Of a stretch of 43,038 bases of DNA, positions 25,924-34,132 are shown in pieces. Within the stretch, counting starts at the first letter, position 1, and each line of letters starts with the position of its first letter. The notes below the pieces were generated by a model that worked only from the letters and a program-made list of their open reading frames with translations, did no database searches and was not told where the DNA came from. The translations under genes and the position numbers were made by a program. The stretch spans positions 1-43,038 of the forward strand of contig JAWLAH010000018.1 in assembly GCA_041395525.1 (NCBI GenBank). Direction: 5' to 3'. The DNA comes from CADEED01 sp020442965 (GTDB lineage Bacteria; Pseudomonadota; Gammaproteobacteria; Steroidobacterales; Steroidobacteraceae).

Positions 25924-26307
25924 ATGGCCGAAGAACAGGAACTCCCCGAAATCAAGGTTGACGTCAAATCGCTGTATCGCGAAGAGGTGTTCACTGACCG
26001 CCAGGCCGGCACGATCCGCTGTCTGACGCCCGTGGACGCCACTGGTGCCGTTGATTCGTCGCGAGCCGTGGAGTACTCCGGTCAGACGCAATTACTGACA
26101 CCCGGCGGCGTGTTGCCACTGTCGTTTGAACTCACGGCTACCACGCTGACCGAAGCTTGCGCGCAATTCCCCGCGGCTGTGAAAGGTGCGATCGAACAGG
26201 CGATTGACGAGGCGCGTGAAATGCGGCGCGAAGCTGCGTCGCGCATCGTCGTCCCAGGCGTCGGTGCGGCAGCAGGTCCGCCTGCGGGCGGCCGAATCAA
26301 GCTGTAG
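25924..26307 (+). CDS. conserved hypothetical protein
   Basis: A 127-residue soluble protein with no signal peptide or membrane segment. It has an acidic start (MAEEQELPEIKVDVKSLYREEVFTD), a middle with RCLTPV and YSGQTQLLTPGGVLPLSFEL that looks like a beta-rich stretch, then an amphipathic helix (AAVKGAIEQAIDEAREMRREAAS) and a Gly/Pro/Ala-rich tail. I recall similar small cytoplasmic proteins of unknown function in other gammaproteobacteria, but cannot name a role. It lies 31 bp after the aldehyde dehydrogenase and is convergent with the S9B peptidase gene, 17 bp away. Confidence 0.8.
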   Translation: MAEEQELPEIKVDVKSLYREEVFTDRQAGTIRCLTPVDATGAVDSSRAVEYSGQTQLLTPGGVLPLSFELTATTLTEACAQFPAAVKGAIEQAIDEAREMRREAASRIVVPGVGAAAGPPAGGRIKL

Positions 26308-26324
26308 CGTGATTTCGGGGCGTT

Positions 26325-28607
26325 TCAGTCGCCCACGGGTGCAAGGGTCCGTTTGAAAAACCTTTCGATCTGGGAATACGCGTGCTGACCCGTGCCGCTC
26401 TGGCGGATCAAGCCGTGCTTGCTGCCCGGATAAGTCATCAGGTCGAACGGCTTCTGCAGATCCTGCAGGCGTTTCATCAGCGCGGTGCTGTGGGTGAACA
26501 GCACGTTGTCGTCGGCCATGCCGTGCAGGACCAGGAGTGAACCGCGTAACTGGTCGGCGTGATTGAGCACGTCGCTTTTTTCATAGGCCGCAGCATCGTC
26601 AACGGGCGTACCCATATACCGCTCAGTGTAGTGCGTGTCGTATAGACGCCAATCCGTCACGGGTGCGCCGGCGGCGGCGGCCGCAAAGTGTTCGGGTGCC
26701 TGCATCAGGCACATGAGCGCCATATAGCCGCCATAGCTCCAGCCCCAGATGCCGATGCGCTGGGGATCGACGTAGGGCAGCGATCGCAAGAATTCGACGC
26801 CCTTCATCTGATCGCGCACTTCCACCGTTCCCATGCGATGAAACAGCGCCGACTCGAACTCAGTGCCGCGAAAGCCACTGCCCCGATTGTCGAGCGCAAA
26901 AACAACGAACCCTTGCTGCGCGAGATACTGCTGGAACAGCGAGCCCCACGCCCGCTGTACCCGCTGCGCAGCGGGTCCGCCGTAGACATCGACGATCACC
27001 GGGAATCGTTTGCCGGACGATGTGCCACGCGGCTTGATGAGTTTGTAGTAGATCGTCTGGCCATCCTCGGCCCGCAGGCTTCCGAACTCGGGCCGCGCGT
27101 GTTCATCGAAGTAGGGCGCGTATGGATGGTTCGCATTCAGTTCGTTAGCGACCAAGGTCGTCAGCAAGGCGCCAGTCTGGTCGCGCAGCGAGACCTGCGG
27201 CGGTGTATTCGCTGTTGAGAAAGTATCGACGAAAAGGTCTGCGGTTTCGGCCATTTTCACGCTGTGCCAGCCACTGCCCGCAGTGATCCGTACCGGTTCC
27301 GCGCCCGCTTTCTCCAGCTCAGTCCAGTACAGGTGCCGCTCGAGCGGCGTGGCCTTGTTAGCCATGAAGTAGACTCGCCCGGCGCGCTCATCGAGCGCGC
27401 TAATGGCGCGCTCGTTGCTGTCGCCGACGACCATCCAATCGCCCGTTGTGAGCTGGCGGATGAGCGTGCCATCGTTGTGATACAAATACAGATGTTTATA
27501 GCCGTCGCGGACCGACGACCAGATGAAGCGTGGCGAACGTTTCAGGAAGGTGAGTTCATGATGCAGCGGCACCCAGGTAGCGCTGCGCTCGGTCAACAGG
27601 GTTTGCGTCGCACCGGTGGCAGCATCGGCGCGCAGCAAATCGAGCGTCTGCTGGTTGCGGCTCTGGCGCTGCACGGCGAGCGCGTCGGCCGAGGGAAACC
27701 AGTCAACGCGCGCCAGGTAGATGTCCTGGTTCGGACCGAGATCGATCGGTACGACTTCATTCCCGTCCAAGGTGTACACGCCCAGCGTGACAAGGGCATT
27801 GGCCGCGCCCGTCGCTGGATAGCGCTGCTTGATCACGCGAACGTTTTCGGCGTAGATCTCGAAGCGCTCGAGCTCCGCGACCGGGGTCTCATCAACCCGC
27901 GCGACGGCAATGCGCTTGTCGTCGGGCGACCACCAGTAGCCCGTGTCGCGGTCCATTTCTTCCTGTGCAATGAACTCGGCCATGCCGAAGCTCACGAGTT
28001 CGCCGCCGCCGCGCGTGACAGCGGTCTCCACGCCACTGCGTAGTTCAGTGACATAGAGATTCTGCTCCCGTATGTAGCTTACGTAGCGGCCTCGTGGCGA
28101 GAACTTCGCATCCGTCTCGGCCGCTGCGGTAGTGGTTAGTTGGCGGACGGCTTTGCTCTCTGGCGCGCGCAGATCGTACAGATACAGGTCGCCATTCAAG
28201 GGCACGAGGATCGTGCGCGAATCGGGCGCGAACTGGTAGTCGACGATGCCCGACAATGCGGCTGTCCGCTGGCGCTCGCGGCGCGCGGCTTCTTCCACCG
28301 AGACTGTTTCGCTGCCGCCGGCGAGAGCACGTGAGTCGATCAACCGCCGATGCTGCTGCGCCACGGTGTCATAAGCCCAGAGATCGTACCGGTCCTTGTC
28401 GTCGTCGCTGCCACGCAGGTACGCGACCAGTTTGCCGTCCGGCGAGATTCGCGGACTGCGCAACGTCGGTCCGGAAATGTCGGGCGCAGCGAACAGGCGC
28501 TCGAGCGTCAGTTGTTTGGCGCTGGCGACCGGGGCGCTCAGGATCGCGGCCCAGGTGAGCATGGCGACGACGCCCAGTCGGATGTGGCGAGCGAGGGGTT
28601 CTGGCAT
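26325..28607 (-). CDS. S9B dipeptidyl-peptidase IV-like serine peptidase, exported
   Basis: The 760-residue product has a cleavable signal peptide (MPEPLARHIRLGVVAMLTWAAILSAPVASA), an eight-bladed beta-propeller region (about 45-510) and a C-terminal alpha/beta-hydrolase domain. The catalytic triad is visible: Ser in GWSYGGYM (about 624), Asp in MADDNVLF (about 698) and His in GSKHGL (about 730). EFIAQEEMDRDTGYWW resembles the Glu-Glu substrate-binding motif of DPP IV, so cleavage of N-terminal Xaa-Pro dipeptides in the periplasm is likely. ATG 28607 was chosen over earlier in-frame codons because it begins the signal peptide. It diverges from the S9A gene with 52 bp between starts. Confidence 0.93.
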   Translation of the reverse strand: MPEPLARHIRLGVVAMLTWAAILSAPVASAKQLTLERLFAAPDISGPTLRSPRISPDGKLVAYLRGSDDDKDRYDLWAYDTVAQQHRRLIDSRALAGGSETVSVEEAARRERQRTAALSGIVDYQFAPDSRTILVPLNGDLYLYDLRAPESKAVRQLTTTAAAETDAKFSPRGRYVSYIREQNLYVTELRSGVETAVTRGGGELVSFGMAEFIAQEEMDRDTGYWWSPDDKRIAVARVDETPVAELERFEIYAENVRVIKQRYPATGAANALVTLGVYTLDGNEVVPIDLGPNQDIYLARVDWFPSADALAVQRQSRNQQTLDLLRADAATGATQTLLTERSATWVPLHHELTFLKRSPRFIWSSVRDGYKHLYLYHNDGTLIRQLTTGDWMVVGDSNERAISALDERAGRVYFMANKATPLERHLYWTELEKAGAEPVRITAGSGWHSVKMAETADLFVDTFSTANTPPQVSLRDQTGALLTTLVANELNANHPYAPYFDEHARPEFGSLRAEDGQTIYYKLIKPRGTSSGKRFPVIVDVYGGPAAQRVQRAWGSLFQQYLAQQGFVVFALDNRGSGFRGTEFESALFHRMGTVEVRDQMKGVEFLRSLPYVDPQRIGIWGWSYGGYMALMCLMQAPEHFAAAAAGAPVTDWRLYDTHYTERYMGTPVDDAAAYEKSDVLNHADQLRGSLLVLHGMADDNVLFTHSTALMKRLQDLQKPFDLMTYPGSKHGLIRQSGTGQHAYSQIERFFKRTLAPVGD

Positions 28608-28659
28608 GGTCGGGTCCGTTTGATAAACTGTGCCGTTGTCGACAGCTGAAGGTGGCAGT

Positions 28660-30802
28660 ATGCCTCGCCTTGCGGAGTATTCGAAGATCGTTCTCGTGGC
28701 GACCGCCGGCCTCCTTGCTGCGTGCGCGGCTACACCGGTCACCGGTCCTATGAAATATCCCACACCGCCCCGCAGCGATACGATCGATCACTACGGTAGC
28801 GTCGAGATTGCCGACCCGTATCGCGAATTCGAACGACCGGATTCTCCCGCCACGCGTGCGTGGGTAGCGGCCGAGAACGACCTGTCGCGGCCATATCTCG
28901 AAGCGCTGCCGCAACGCGAATGGATAAAGACCCGGCTGACCAAGCTCTGGAGTTATGAGCGCTTTGGTTTACCGCGCGAAGAGGGCGGGCGCTTTTTCTA
29001 TCTGCACAACAATGGCACGCAAGACCAAAGCGTGCTCTACGTTGCCGACACGCCCGATGCCGCACCACGCGTCTTGTTAGATCCGAACGACGCGAGCGCT
29101 GATGCCACCATCGCGTTGTCGCTGTGGGAGCCGAGCCCGGACGGTGGCACCATGGCCTATGCGCTGTCCGATGGCGGCACGGACTGGAACGTCTGGCATT
29201 TTCGGGGCGTCAGCGACGGCGCGGAGTTGCCGGACGTTCTGCAGTTCTCCAAGTTCTATCCGGTTTCCTGGGCGCGTGACGGCAGGGGTGTGTACTACAG
29301 CCGCTACCCGGTGCTGAACGGGCGTGGCGACGACGCGGGTCGCCCGGACGTCTATTTTCACCAACTTGGTACCGAGCAATCGGCCGATACGCTCGTCTAT
29401 CGCGTGACCGACCATCCGACGCGGGTACCGAGTGCAGAGGTCACGCGCGACGGCCGCTATCTCGTCATCAGCCTGTTCGACGGGTACGAGACCAACGCAG
29501 TCGAGTTGCTCGATTTGCGACTGCCAGGCGCCAAGCCGCGGCTGTTGCTGGGAGCATGGGATGCGTTATATACGTTCATCGGCTCGCACGGCGACGAATT
29601 GTACTTCCAGACGACTAACGAGGCACCCCTCGGACGAGTGATCACGGTACCGGCTAACGACTCGAACGTGAGCGCCTGGCGCACCGTGGTGCCGCAGAGC
29701 GACATCGCACTGCAGACGGCCAGTTTCGTGGGCGAGGCGGTTCATTGCCAATTACGTGCGCGATGCCGTGTCGATCGTGCGCGTGTACGGCGCCGACGGC
29801 AGGCAGGTCGCGGAGGTGCCGCTGCCGGGCTCAGGCTCGGCCGGTGGGTTCGCCGGCAGCGGCGAGCTGCCGGAGACGTACTTTAGTTATACCGATTTCC
29901 TGACGCCTACAGAGATTCTGCGCTACGACGTCGCGCGCAACGAAGTGACTCCATTCCGCTCGCCAGTCGTCGCTGCGAATTTCGATCGCTACGAAACCGA
30001 GCAGGTCTTCTTCAAGAGCAAGGACGGCACGCGGGTACCGATGTTCATTACGCGCGGCAAAGGTGCGCCGCGCGATGGCGATCAGCCCGTGCTGCTCTAT
30101 GGCTACGGCGGCTTCGATGTATCTCTTACGCCGTCGTTTCGGCCCGCGATTCAAACCTGGCTCGAGATGGGTGGCACCTATGTCGAAGCGAATCTGCGCG
30201 GCGGCGGTGAGTACGGCGAGCCGTGGCATCTCGCGGGCACGAAACTGCACAAGCAGAATGTCTTCGACGATTTCATCGCCGCTGCGGAATATCTCATCGC
30301 GGCAAAGTACACGCGCTCGGCGCGCCTCGTCATTCACGGCCGCAGCAACGGCGGTTTGTTAGTCGGCGCCGTATTGACACAGCGACCGGATCTGTTCGGT
30401 GCCGCGCTGCCTGCGGTCGGCGTCCTCGATATGCTGCGCTACCAGACGGCCAGCGCCAACGCGCGGCAGTGGTCGAGCGACTATGGGCTGGCGGAGAACC
30501 CGGATGAGTTCGCGGCGTTGCGCGCCTATTCGCCAGTGCACAACGTGCGGGCAGGCGTGTGTTACCCGCCGACGCTCGTGACGACCGCGGACCGTGACGA
30601 TCGCGTCGTGCCGTGGCACAGCTACAAGTTCGCAGCGGCGCTACAGGGCGTGCAGCGTTGCGCCAACCCGGTACTTATTCGAGTCGAGACGCGGGCCGGG
30701 CACGGTGCTGGCAAGCCTGTATGGATGCAGGTTGAGGATTTCGCCGATCAGTTCGGCTTTGCTGCGCACGCCATCGGTCTCGATGCGCCGCAGAGCAACT
30801 AG
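28660..30802 (+). pseudogene. S9A prolyl oligopeptidase-like lipoprotein, frameshifted
   Basis: Two overlapping frames make one prolyl-oligopeptidase family protein of about 713 residues. The first, from ATG 28660, has a lipoprotein signal with lipobox LAAC (Cys22) and the propeller (DPYREFERPDSPATRAWVAAEN...). After LQTASFVG the frame is lost near 29736-29740; dropping one G in GAGGCGG continues as ERFIANYVRDAVSIVRVYG in the second frame. The hydrolase domain is intact there: LLYGYGGFDVSL, Ser in GRSNGGLL (about 561), Asp in DRDDRVVPWHS (about 645), His in GHGAGK (about 680). As written the first frame ends at 29886, so no active enzyme results. Its stop shares bases with the convergent tpm stop. 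Confidence 0.87.
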
Positions 30803-31464
30803 CGGCGCTCAATGCGCACGAGCTGATACACCCGTTCGGTCAGCGCGTCGAGGCCACGCTCGCGAAAGCGTGGCATGTCCGCCAGCTGATCAGTGCATTC
30901 GAGTTCTTCGATCGTGTGGTCCGCCCCATATAGCCGATGTACTTCATTGACAAGTACGCTGTGCGGTGGCCCCGACATGCGCGTCTGATCGTATTCGAGC
31001 GTGACTAACAGCGTGGGCACACCAGGGTGCGTGAGCCGCGCAAGATGACGCACGTAGCGCTCACGCATCGCGGCAGGCAGCGCAATGAGCGCCGCCCGGT
31101 CGAAAATCGCATCGACTGCACCTAACATTTCATCCGTCAGGTCGAAGATATCGCCCTGCCAGAGGCAATACGGTCCGGCGCGATAGCGCGTCAGCGTATC
31201 GAACGGCTGTGTCTCAGGCTGCATGTGGCGTTCCTCGAAAAACTCCCGCACGGCGATCGCCGACAACTCGATGGCCACGACCTTGTAGCCGCGCTCGGCG
31301 AGCCAGCACATATCGACGCTCTTGCCCGACAAGGGTACGAATACCGTTGCACCCGGTTTGAGATCGAGTGAATGCCAATGGCGCTCGAGCGCGCCGTGTG
31401 GGGAGGGTTGATTGAAGCCCGTTTCGCCGCGCTGCCAGCGCACTAACCAGAATTCAGCTTCCAT
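30799..31464 (-). CDS. tpm: thiopurine S-methyltransferase
   Basis: A SAM-dependent methyltransferase of the TPMT family, about 221 residues. It begins MEAEFWLVRWQRGETGFNQPSPHGALERHW, the diagnostic N-terminus, then VFVPLSGKSVDMCWLAERGYKVVAIELSAIAV (SAM site), GDIFDL and AIFDRAALIALP. Bacterial members methylate thiopurines and can methylate selenium or tellurium oxyanions; the natural substrate here is unknown. A GTG one codon upstream is an alternative start. It is probably the last gene of the pilB-to-yacG run, 18 bp after yacG. Confidence 0.93.
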   Translation of the reverse strand: MEAEFWLVRWQRGETGFNQPSPHGALERHWHSLDLKPGATVFVPLSGKSVDMCWLAERGYKVVAIELSAIAVREFFEERHMQPETQPFDTLTRYRAGPYCLWQGDIFDLTDEMLGAVDAIFDRAALIALPAAMRERYVRHLARLTHPGVPTLLVTLEYDQTRMSGPPHSVLVNEVHRLYGADHTIEELECTDQLADMPRFRERGLDALTERVYQLVRIERR

Positions 31465-31482
31465 CACTCCCTTCTCAACGGC

Positions 31483-31698
31483 TCATTCGTCGTCGCGTTG
31501 CGCGCGTGTGGCAGGGGGCGTAGGTACATCGAACGGATCCACCGGTTCGCCGGCAATCCGATGCTCCTCCGCCAGCCACGCGCCCAGATCGATGAGGCGG
31601 CAGCGCTCCGAGCAGAATGGGCGCCACGGATTCTCAGTCGACCAGGCGCCGGTCTTCTTGCAGCTTGGGCAACGGACGATTGCGCCGATCTCGGTCAC
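31483..31698 (-). CDS. yacG: DNA gyrase inhibitor YacG, zinc-binding
   Basis: A small protein of about 71 residues with a four-cysteine zinc site, CPSC near the N-terminus and CSERC further on, followed by the family signature RLIDLGAWLAEEHRI. E. coli YacG binds GyrB and blocks DNA binding by gyrase. GTG 31698 was chosen as start because GGAG lies about 8 bp upstream; an ATG at 31719 would add seven residues but has no ribosome binding site and overlaps zapD. The zapD-yacG pair is conserved. Confidence 0.9.
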   Translation of the reverse strand: MTEIGAIVRCPSCKKTGAWSTENPWRPFCSERCRLIDLGAWLAEEHRIAGEPVDPFDVPTPPATRAQRDDE

Positions 31699-31711
31699 AG
31701 TACCAGCTCCG

Positions 31712-32515
31712 CTATGCACAGCAGGTCAGGACGAAGGGCACGTCCTCTTCTGCCTGGGCGGAACGAGTCGTTAGGCCATTCCAGCGCAGGAATCTTACGC
31801 TACAGCGATGCTGGCTGCCGCTCGTTTCGGGATACAGACCCGCGTCGGCCGGCAGCGCAATCCGCACCAGCTGGACCGGATTATCACGATCAAAATTGAT
31901 GTGGTAGACGCCCTTACGAGCGAGTTCTTCGCGCGGGTGACCATTCTGCCGCGTGATCCACAGCAGCTCGGCGATCGCATCGCACAGTGGGCGCAACGCG
32001 GTCAGCCACTGGCTGAATGCCTGGGTGCGTGTCTCGGTGGGCCGGTTGAGCCAGAAGTAGTAATCCGGTAGGTCGAACTCGCAGGTGCCGCCCGGGATGG
32101 CGCTGCGGTGCTTGATCGCCGCGAGGAACTCCGATTCCTTCAGTGCCTGGAGGTAGTTAGCGCCGATGGCGACGAGATCCGAGCGCAGCCGCAGCAGGTT
32201 CGAAATGACCGTCCGCAGCCGCGCCGCGTCGACCCCTGGTTTGCTTTGAAACACGTTCATCTGATTGAGGTGCCGCTCGAGTTCTTTGAGGATATCGGCG
32301 CGAATGTCGCCGCGGGTAGCGATGGCCAGGATATCGAGCAGACTCGCAACGGCCGCCCGGCTACCCCATTGGCTCGACATCTCATTGTGATAGAGCGCCT
32401 GGTTGTAGAGGAAATCCAGGCGCAGCAGTGTGCGCATGCGCTCGTTCAGTGGTTGCTCGAACACGAGCGGCGCTTCGTCGGGGCGGGCAACAGGGTCGTG
32501 AGCCGGTTCCATCAT
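31712..32515 (-). CDS. zapD: cell division protein ZapD
   Basis: ZapD crosslinks FtsZ filaments and helps compact the Z ring. The 267-residue product contains the usual FEQPLNERMRTLLRLDFLYNQ start, a helical N-terminal domain (LLDILAIATRGDIRADILKELERHLNQM) and a beta-rich C-terminal domain with CEFDLPDYYFWLNRP and FDRDNPVQLVRIALP. Two adjacent ATGs (32515 and 32512) can start it. It sits between coaE and yacG as in E. coli, and cooperates with the FtsZ encoded at 17280-18479. Confidence 0.94.
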   Translation of the reverse strand: MMEPAHDPVARPDEAPLVFEQPLNERMRTLLRLDFLYNQALYHNEMSSQWGSRAAVASLLDILAIATRGDIRADILKELERHLNQMNVFQSKPGVDAARLRTVISNLLRLRSDLVAIGANYLQALKESEFLAAIKHRSAIPGGTCEFDLPDYYFWLNRPTETRTQAFSQWLTALRPLCDAIAELLWITRQNGHPREELARKGVYHINFDRDNPVQLVRIALPADAGLYPETSGSQHRCSVRFLRWNGLTTRSAQAEEDVPFVLTCCA

Positions 32516-32576
32516 CGCCCTATTGTGCTTGACCGTATCCCTGTGCGTAAACCATTGGGGCGCTCCGGTGTATTTT

Positions 32577-33200
32577 TCAGGACAGGGTGGTCGATGCCGC
32601 GAGGGCGAGATAGCGGCGGTGCAGCACTTCGACCTGGTCGCGCAAGCGCGCGATTCCACCGTCATTTGTGATCACGTCGTCGGCGATCGCGAGACGCTGC
32701 TCGCGAGACGCCTGCGCCGCGAGAATGCGACTCGCTTCCTGCAGCGTGCTGCCATCACGGGCTTGCAGCCGGGCAATCTGCAACGCCGGATCGCAATCGA
32801 CGACGAGCACGCGATCGACCCGGTCGTCCCGCCCGGTCTCGGCAAGCAGCGGTATGGCAATGATCTGATAGGGTCCGCCCGCTGCGGCGGCCCGCATCTC
32901 CATCAAAGCGCGAATGGCTGGATGCGTCAGTGCCTCCAACCAGCGACGTTCCTGCGGATCCGCGAAAACCCTGGCGCGCAGCGCGGCGCGATCGAGGCTG
33001 CCGTCGCTGTTCAGCACGCTGGCGTCGAAATGTTCGACGATGGCGCGCAGGCCCGCCGTTCCCGGCGCGACCACCTCGCGTGCCAGCACGTCCGTGTCGA
33101 TCAACGGAACGCCTAGTGCGGCAAACAGATTGGCGACCGTGCTCTTGCCGCTCGCGATGCCACCCGTGAGGCCGATGCGCAAGACGCGCGCGGCCGTCAT
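32577..33200 (-). CDS. coaE: dephospho-CoA kinase
   Basis: CoaE phosphorylates the 3'-hydroxyl of dephospho-CoA, the last step of coenzyme A synthesis. The 207-residue protein has the P-loop GLTGGIASGKST at residues 10-21, the substrate motif LIDTDVLAREVV, and LTHPAIRALM. Its ATG overlaps the pilD stop by 4 bp, so it is probably translated from the pil message. The coaE-pilD neighbourhood is common in gammaproteobacteria. Confidence 0.96.
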   Translation of the reverse strand: MTAARVLRIGLTGGIASGKSTVANLFAALGVPLIDTDVLAREVVAPGTAGLRAIVEHFDASVLNSDGSLDRAALRARVFADPQERRWLEALTHPAIRALMEMRAAAAGGPYQIIAIPLLAETGRDDRVDRVLVVDCDPALQIARLQARDGSTLQEASRILAAQASREQRLAIADDVITNDGGIARLRDQVEVLHRRYLALAASTTLS

Positions 33201-34087
33201 CTGACCGGCCCAAACAGTCCCAGGTAACGGCTCACGTCATGTCCTACCAACAGCGCGAGCCAACCCGCTACCGCCAGGAACGGCCCGAACGCGATCGGCG
33301 TGCTGCGATCCTTCCCCTGCCGCGCCAGCATCACGACGCCGACGATCGCCCCGACCGCAGACGCCAAAATGATGATCGGCAGGAGCATCTGCCAGCCAAA
33401 CCAGGCGCCGAACGCGGCGAACAGCTTGAAATCGCCGTACCCCATGCCTTCCTTGCCTGTGATGAGCCGGAAAACATGGTAGACACTCCAAAGGCTGAGA
33501 TAACCGGATACCGCACCGATAATGCTGGCGCGCGGCTCGAGCGGGGCTGCGCCCTGCGCCCAGACGGGGTAAAACAGGCTCGCTAGCAAGCCGAGCCACA
33601 GGAGCGGCAAGGTGAGGTTGTCAGGCAAGAGCTGGGTGTCAATATCAATACCGGTAAGGGCGATCAGAAACGCGGTAAAGACCAAGGCTGCCGCCGCCGT
33701 CCAGCCGTAGCCAAACTTCCAGGCCACGATGCCAAAAGCGACGCCCGTGAGAAGTTCGACCAACGGGTAGCGGGCAGATATACGTGTGCCGCACGCAGCG
33801 CACTTACCGCGCAGCCAGAGCCAGCTCACGACGGGTATGTTTTGCAGCGCCGTGATCGGCTTGTTACACGCCGGGCAGGCTGAACGCGGCGTTACCAGAT
33901 TGAACTTCGCTGCATCCGCGGCGATCTCGCGGCCCGCCAGTTCCTCGCACTGGCGTCGCCATTCCGCCTCGAGCATCTTCGGCGTGCGATAGATGACCAC
34001 GTTCAGAAAGCTGCCGATCAACAGCCCGAGCACGACGCAGACGCCGATGAACAGCGTTGGAGACTGCGACAGGACGGTAGCTAACAT
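33197..34087 (-). CDS. pilD: prepilin peptidase / N-methyltransferase PilD
   Basis: PilD cleaves type IV prepilin leader peptides and methylates the new N-terminus in the inner membrane. The 296-residue polytopic protein has the cytoplasmic zinc-binding cysteine pairs CPAC and CAAC, about eight membrane helices, and the two catalytic aspartates, in LTGIDIDTQLLPD and in GYGDFKLFAAFGAW. It should process PilA encoded nearby, and probably minor pilins and type II secretion pseudopilins elsewhere. It lies 45 bp after pilC. Confidence 0.96.
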   Translation of the reverse strand: MLATVLSQSPTLFIGVCVVLGLLIGSFLNVVIYRTPKMLEAEWRRQCEELAGREIAADAAKFNLVTPRSACPACNKPITALQNIPVVSWLWLRGKCAACGTRISARYPLVELLTGVAFGIVAWKFGYGWTAAAALVFTAFLIALTGIDIDTQLLPDNLTLPLLWLGLLASLFYPVWAQGAAPLEPRASIIGAVSGYLSLWSVYHVFRLITGKEGMGYGDFKLFAAFGAWFGWQMLLPIIILASAVGAIVGVVMLARQGKDRSTPIAFGPFLAVAGWLALLVGHDVSRYLGLFGPVR

Positions 34088-34132
34088 CGGCAGTTCAAGA
34101 AAGACACCGCGCGCGGGCCGCGGTGCTGCACA

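Noticed and set aside
27264..28043. Open frame antisense to the S9B peptidase (259 codons)
   Set aside because: It overlaps the conserved propeller region of the peptidase and has no ribosome binding site or family motif.
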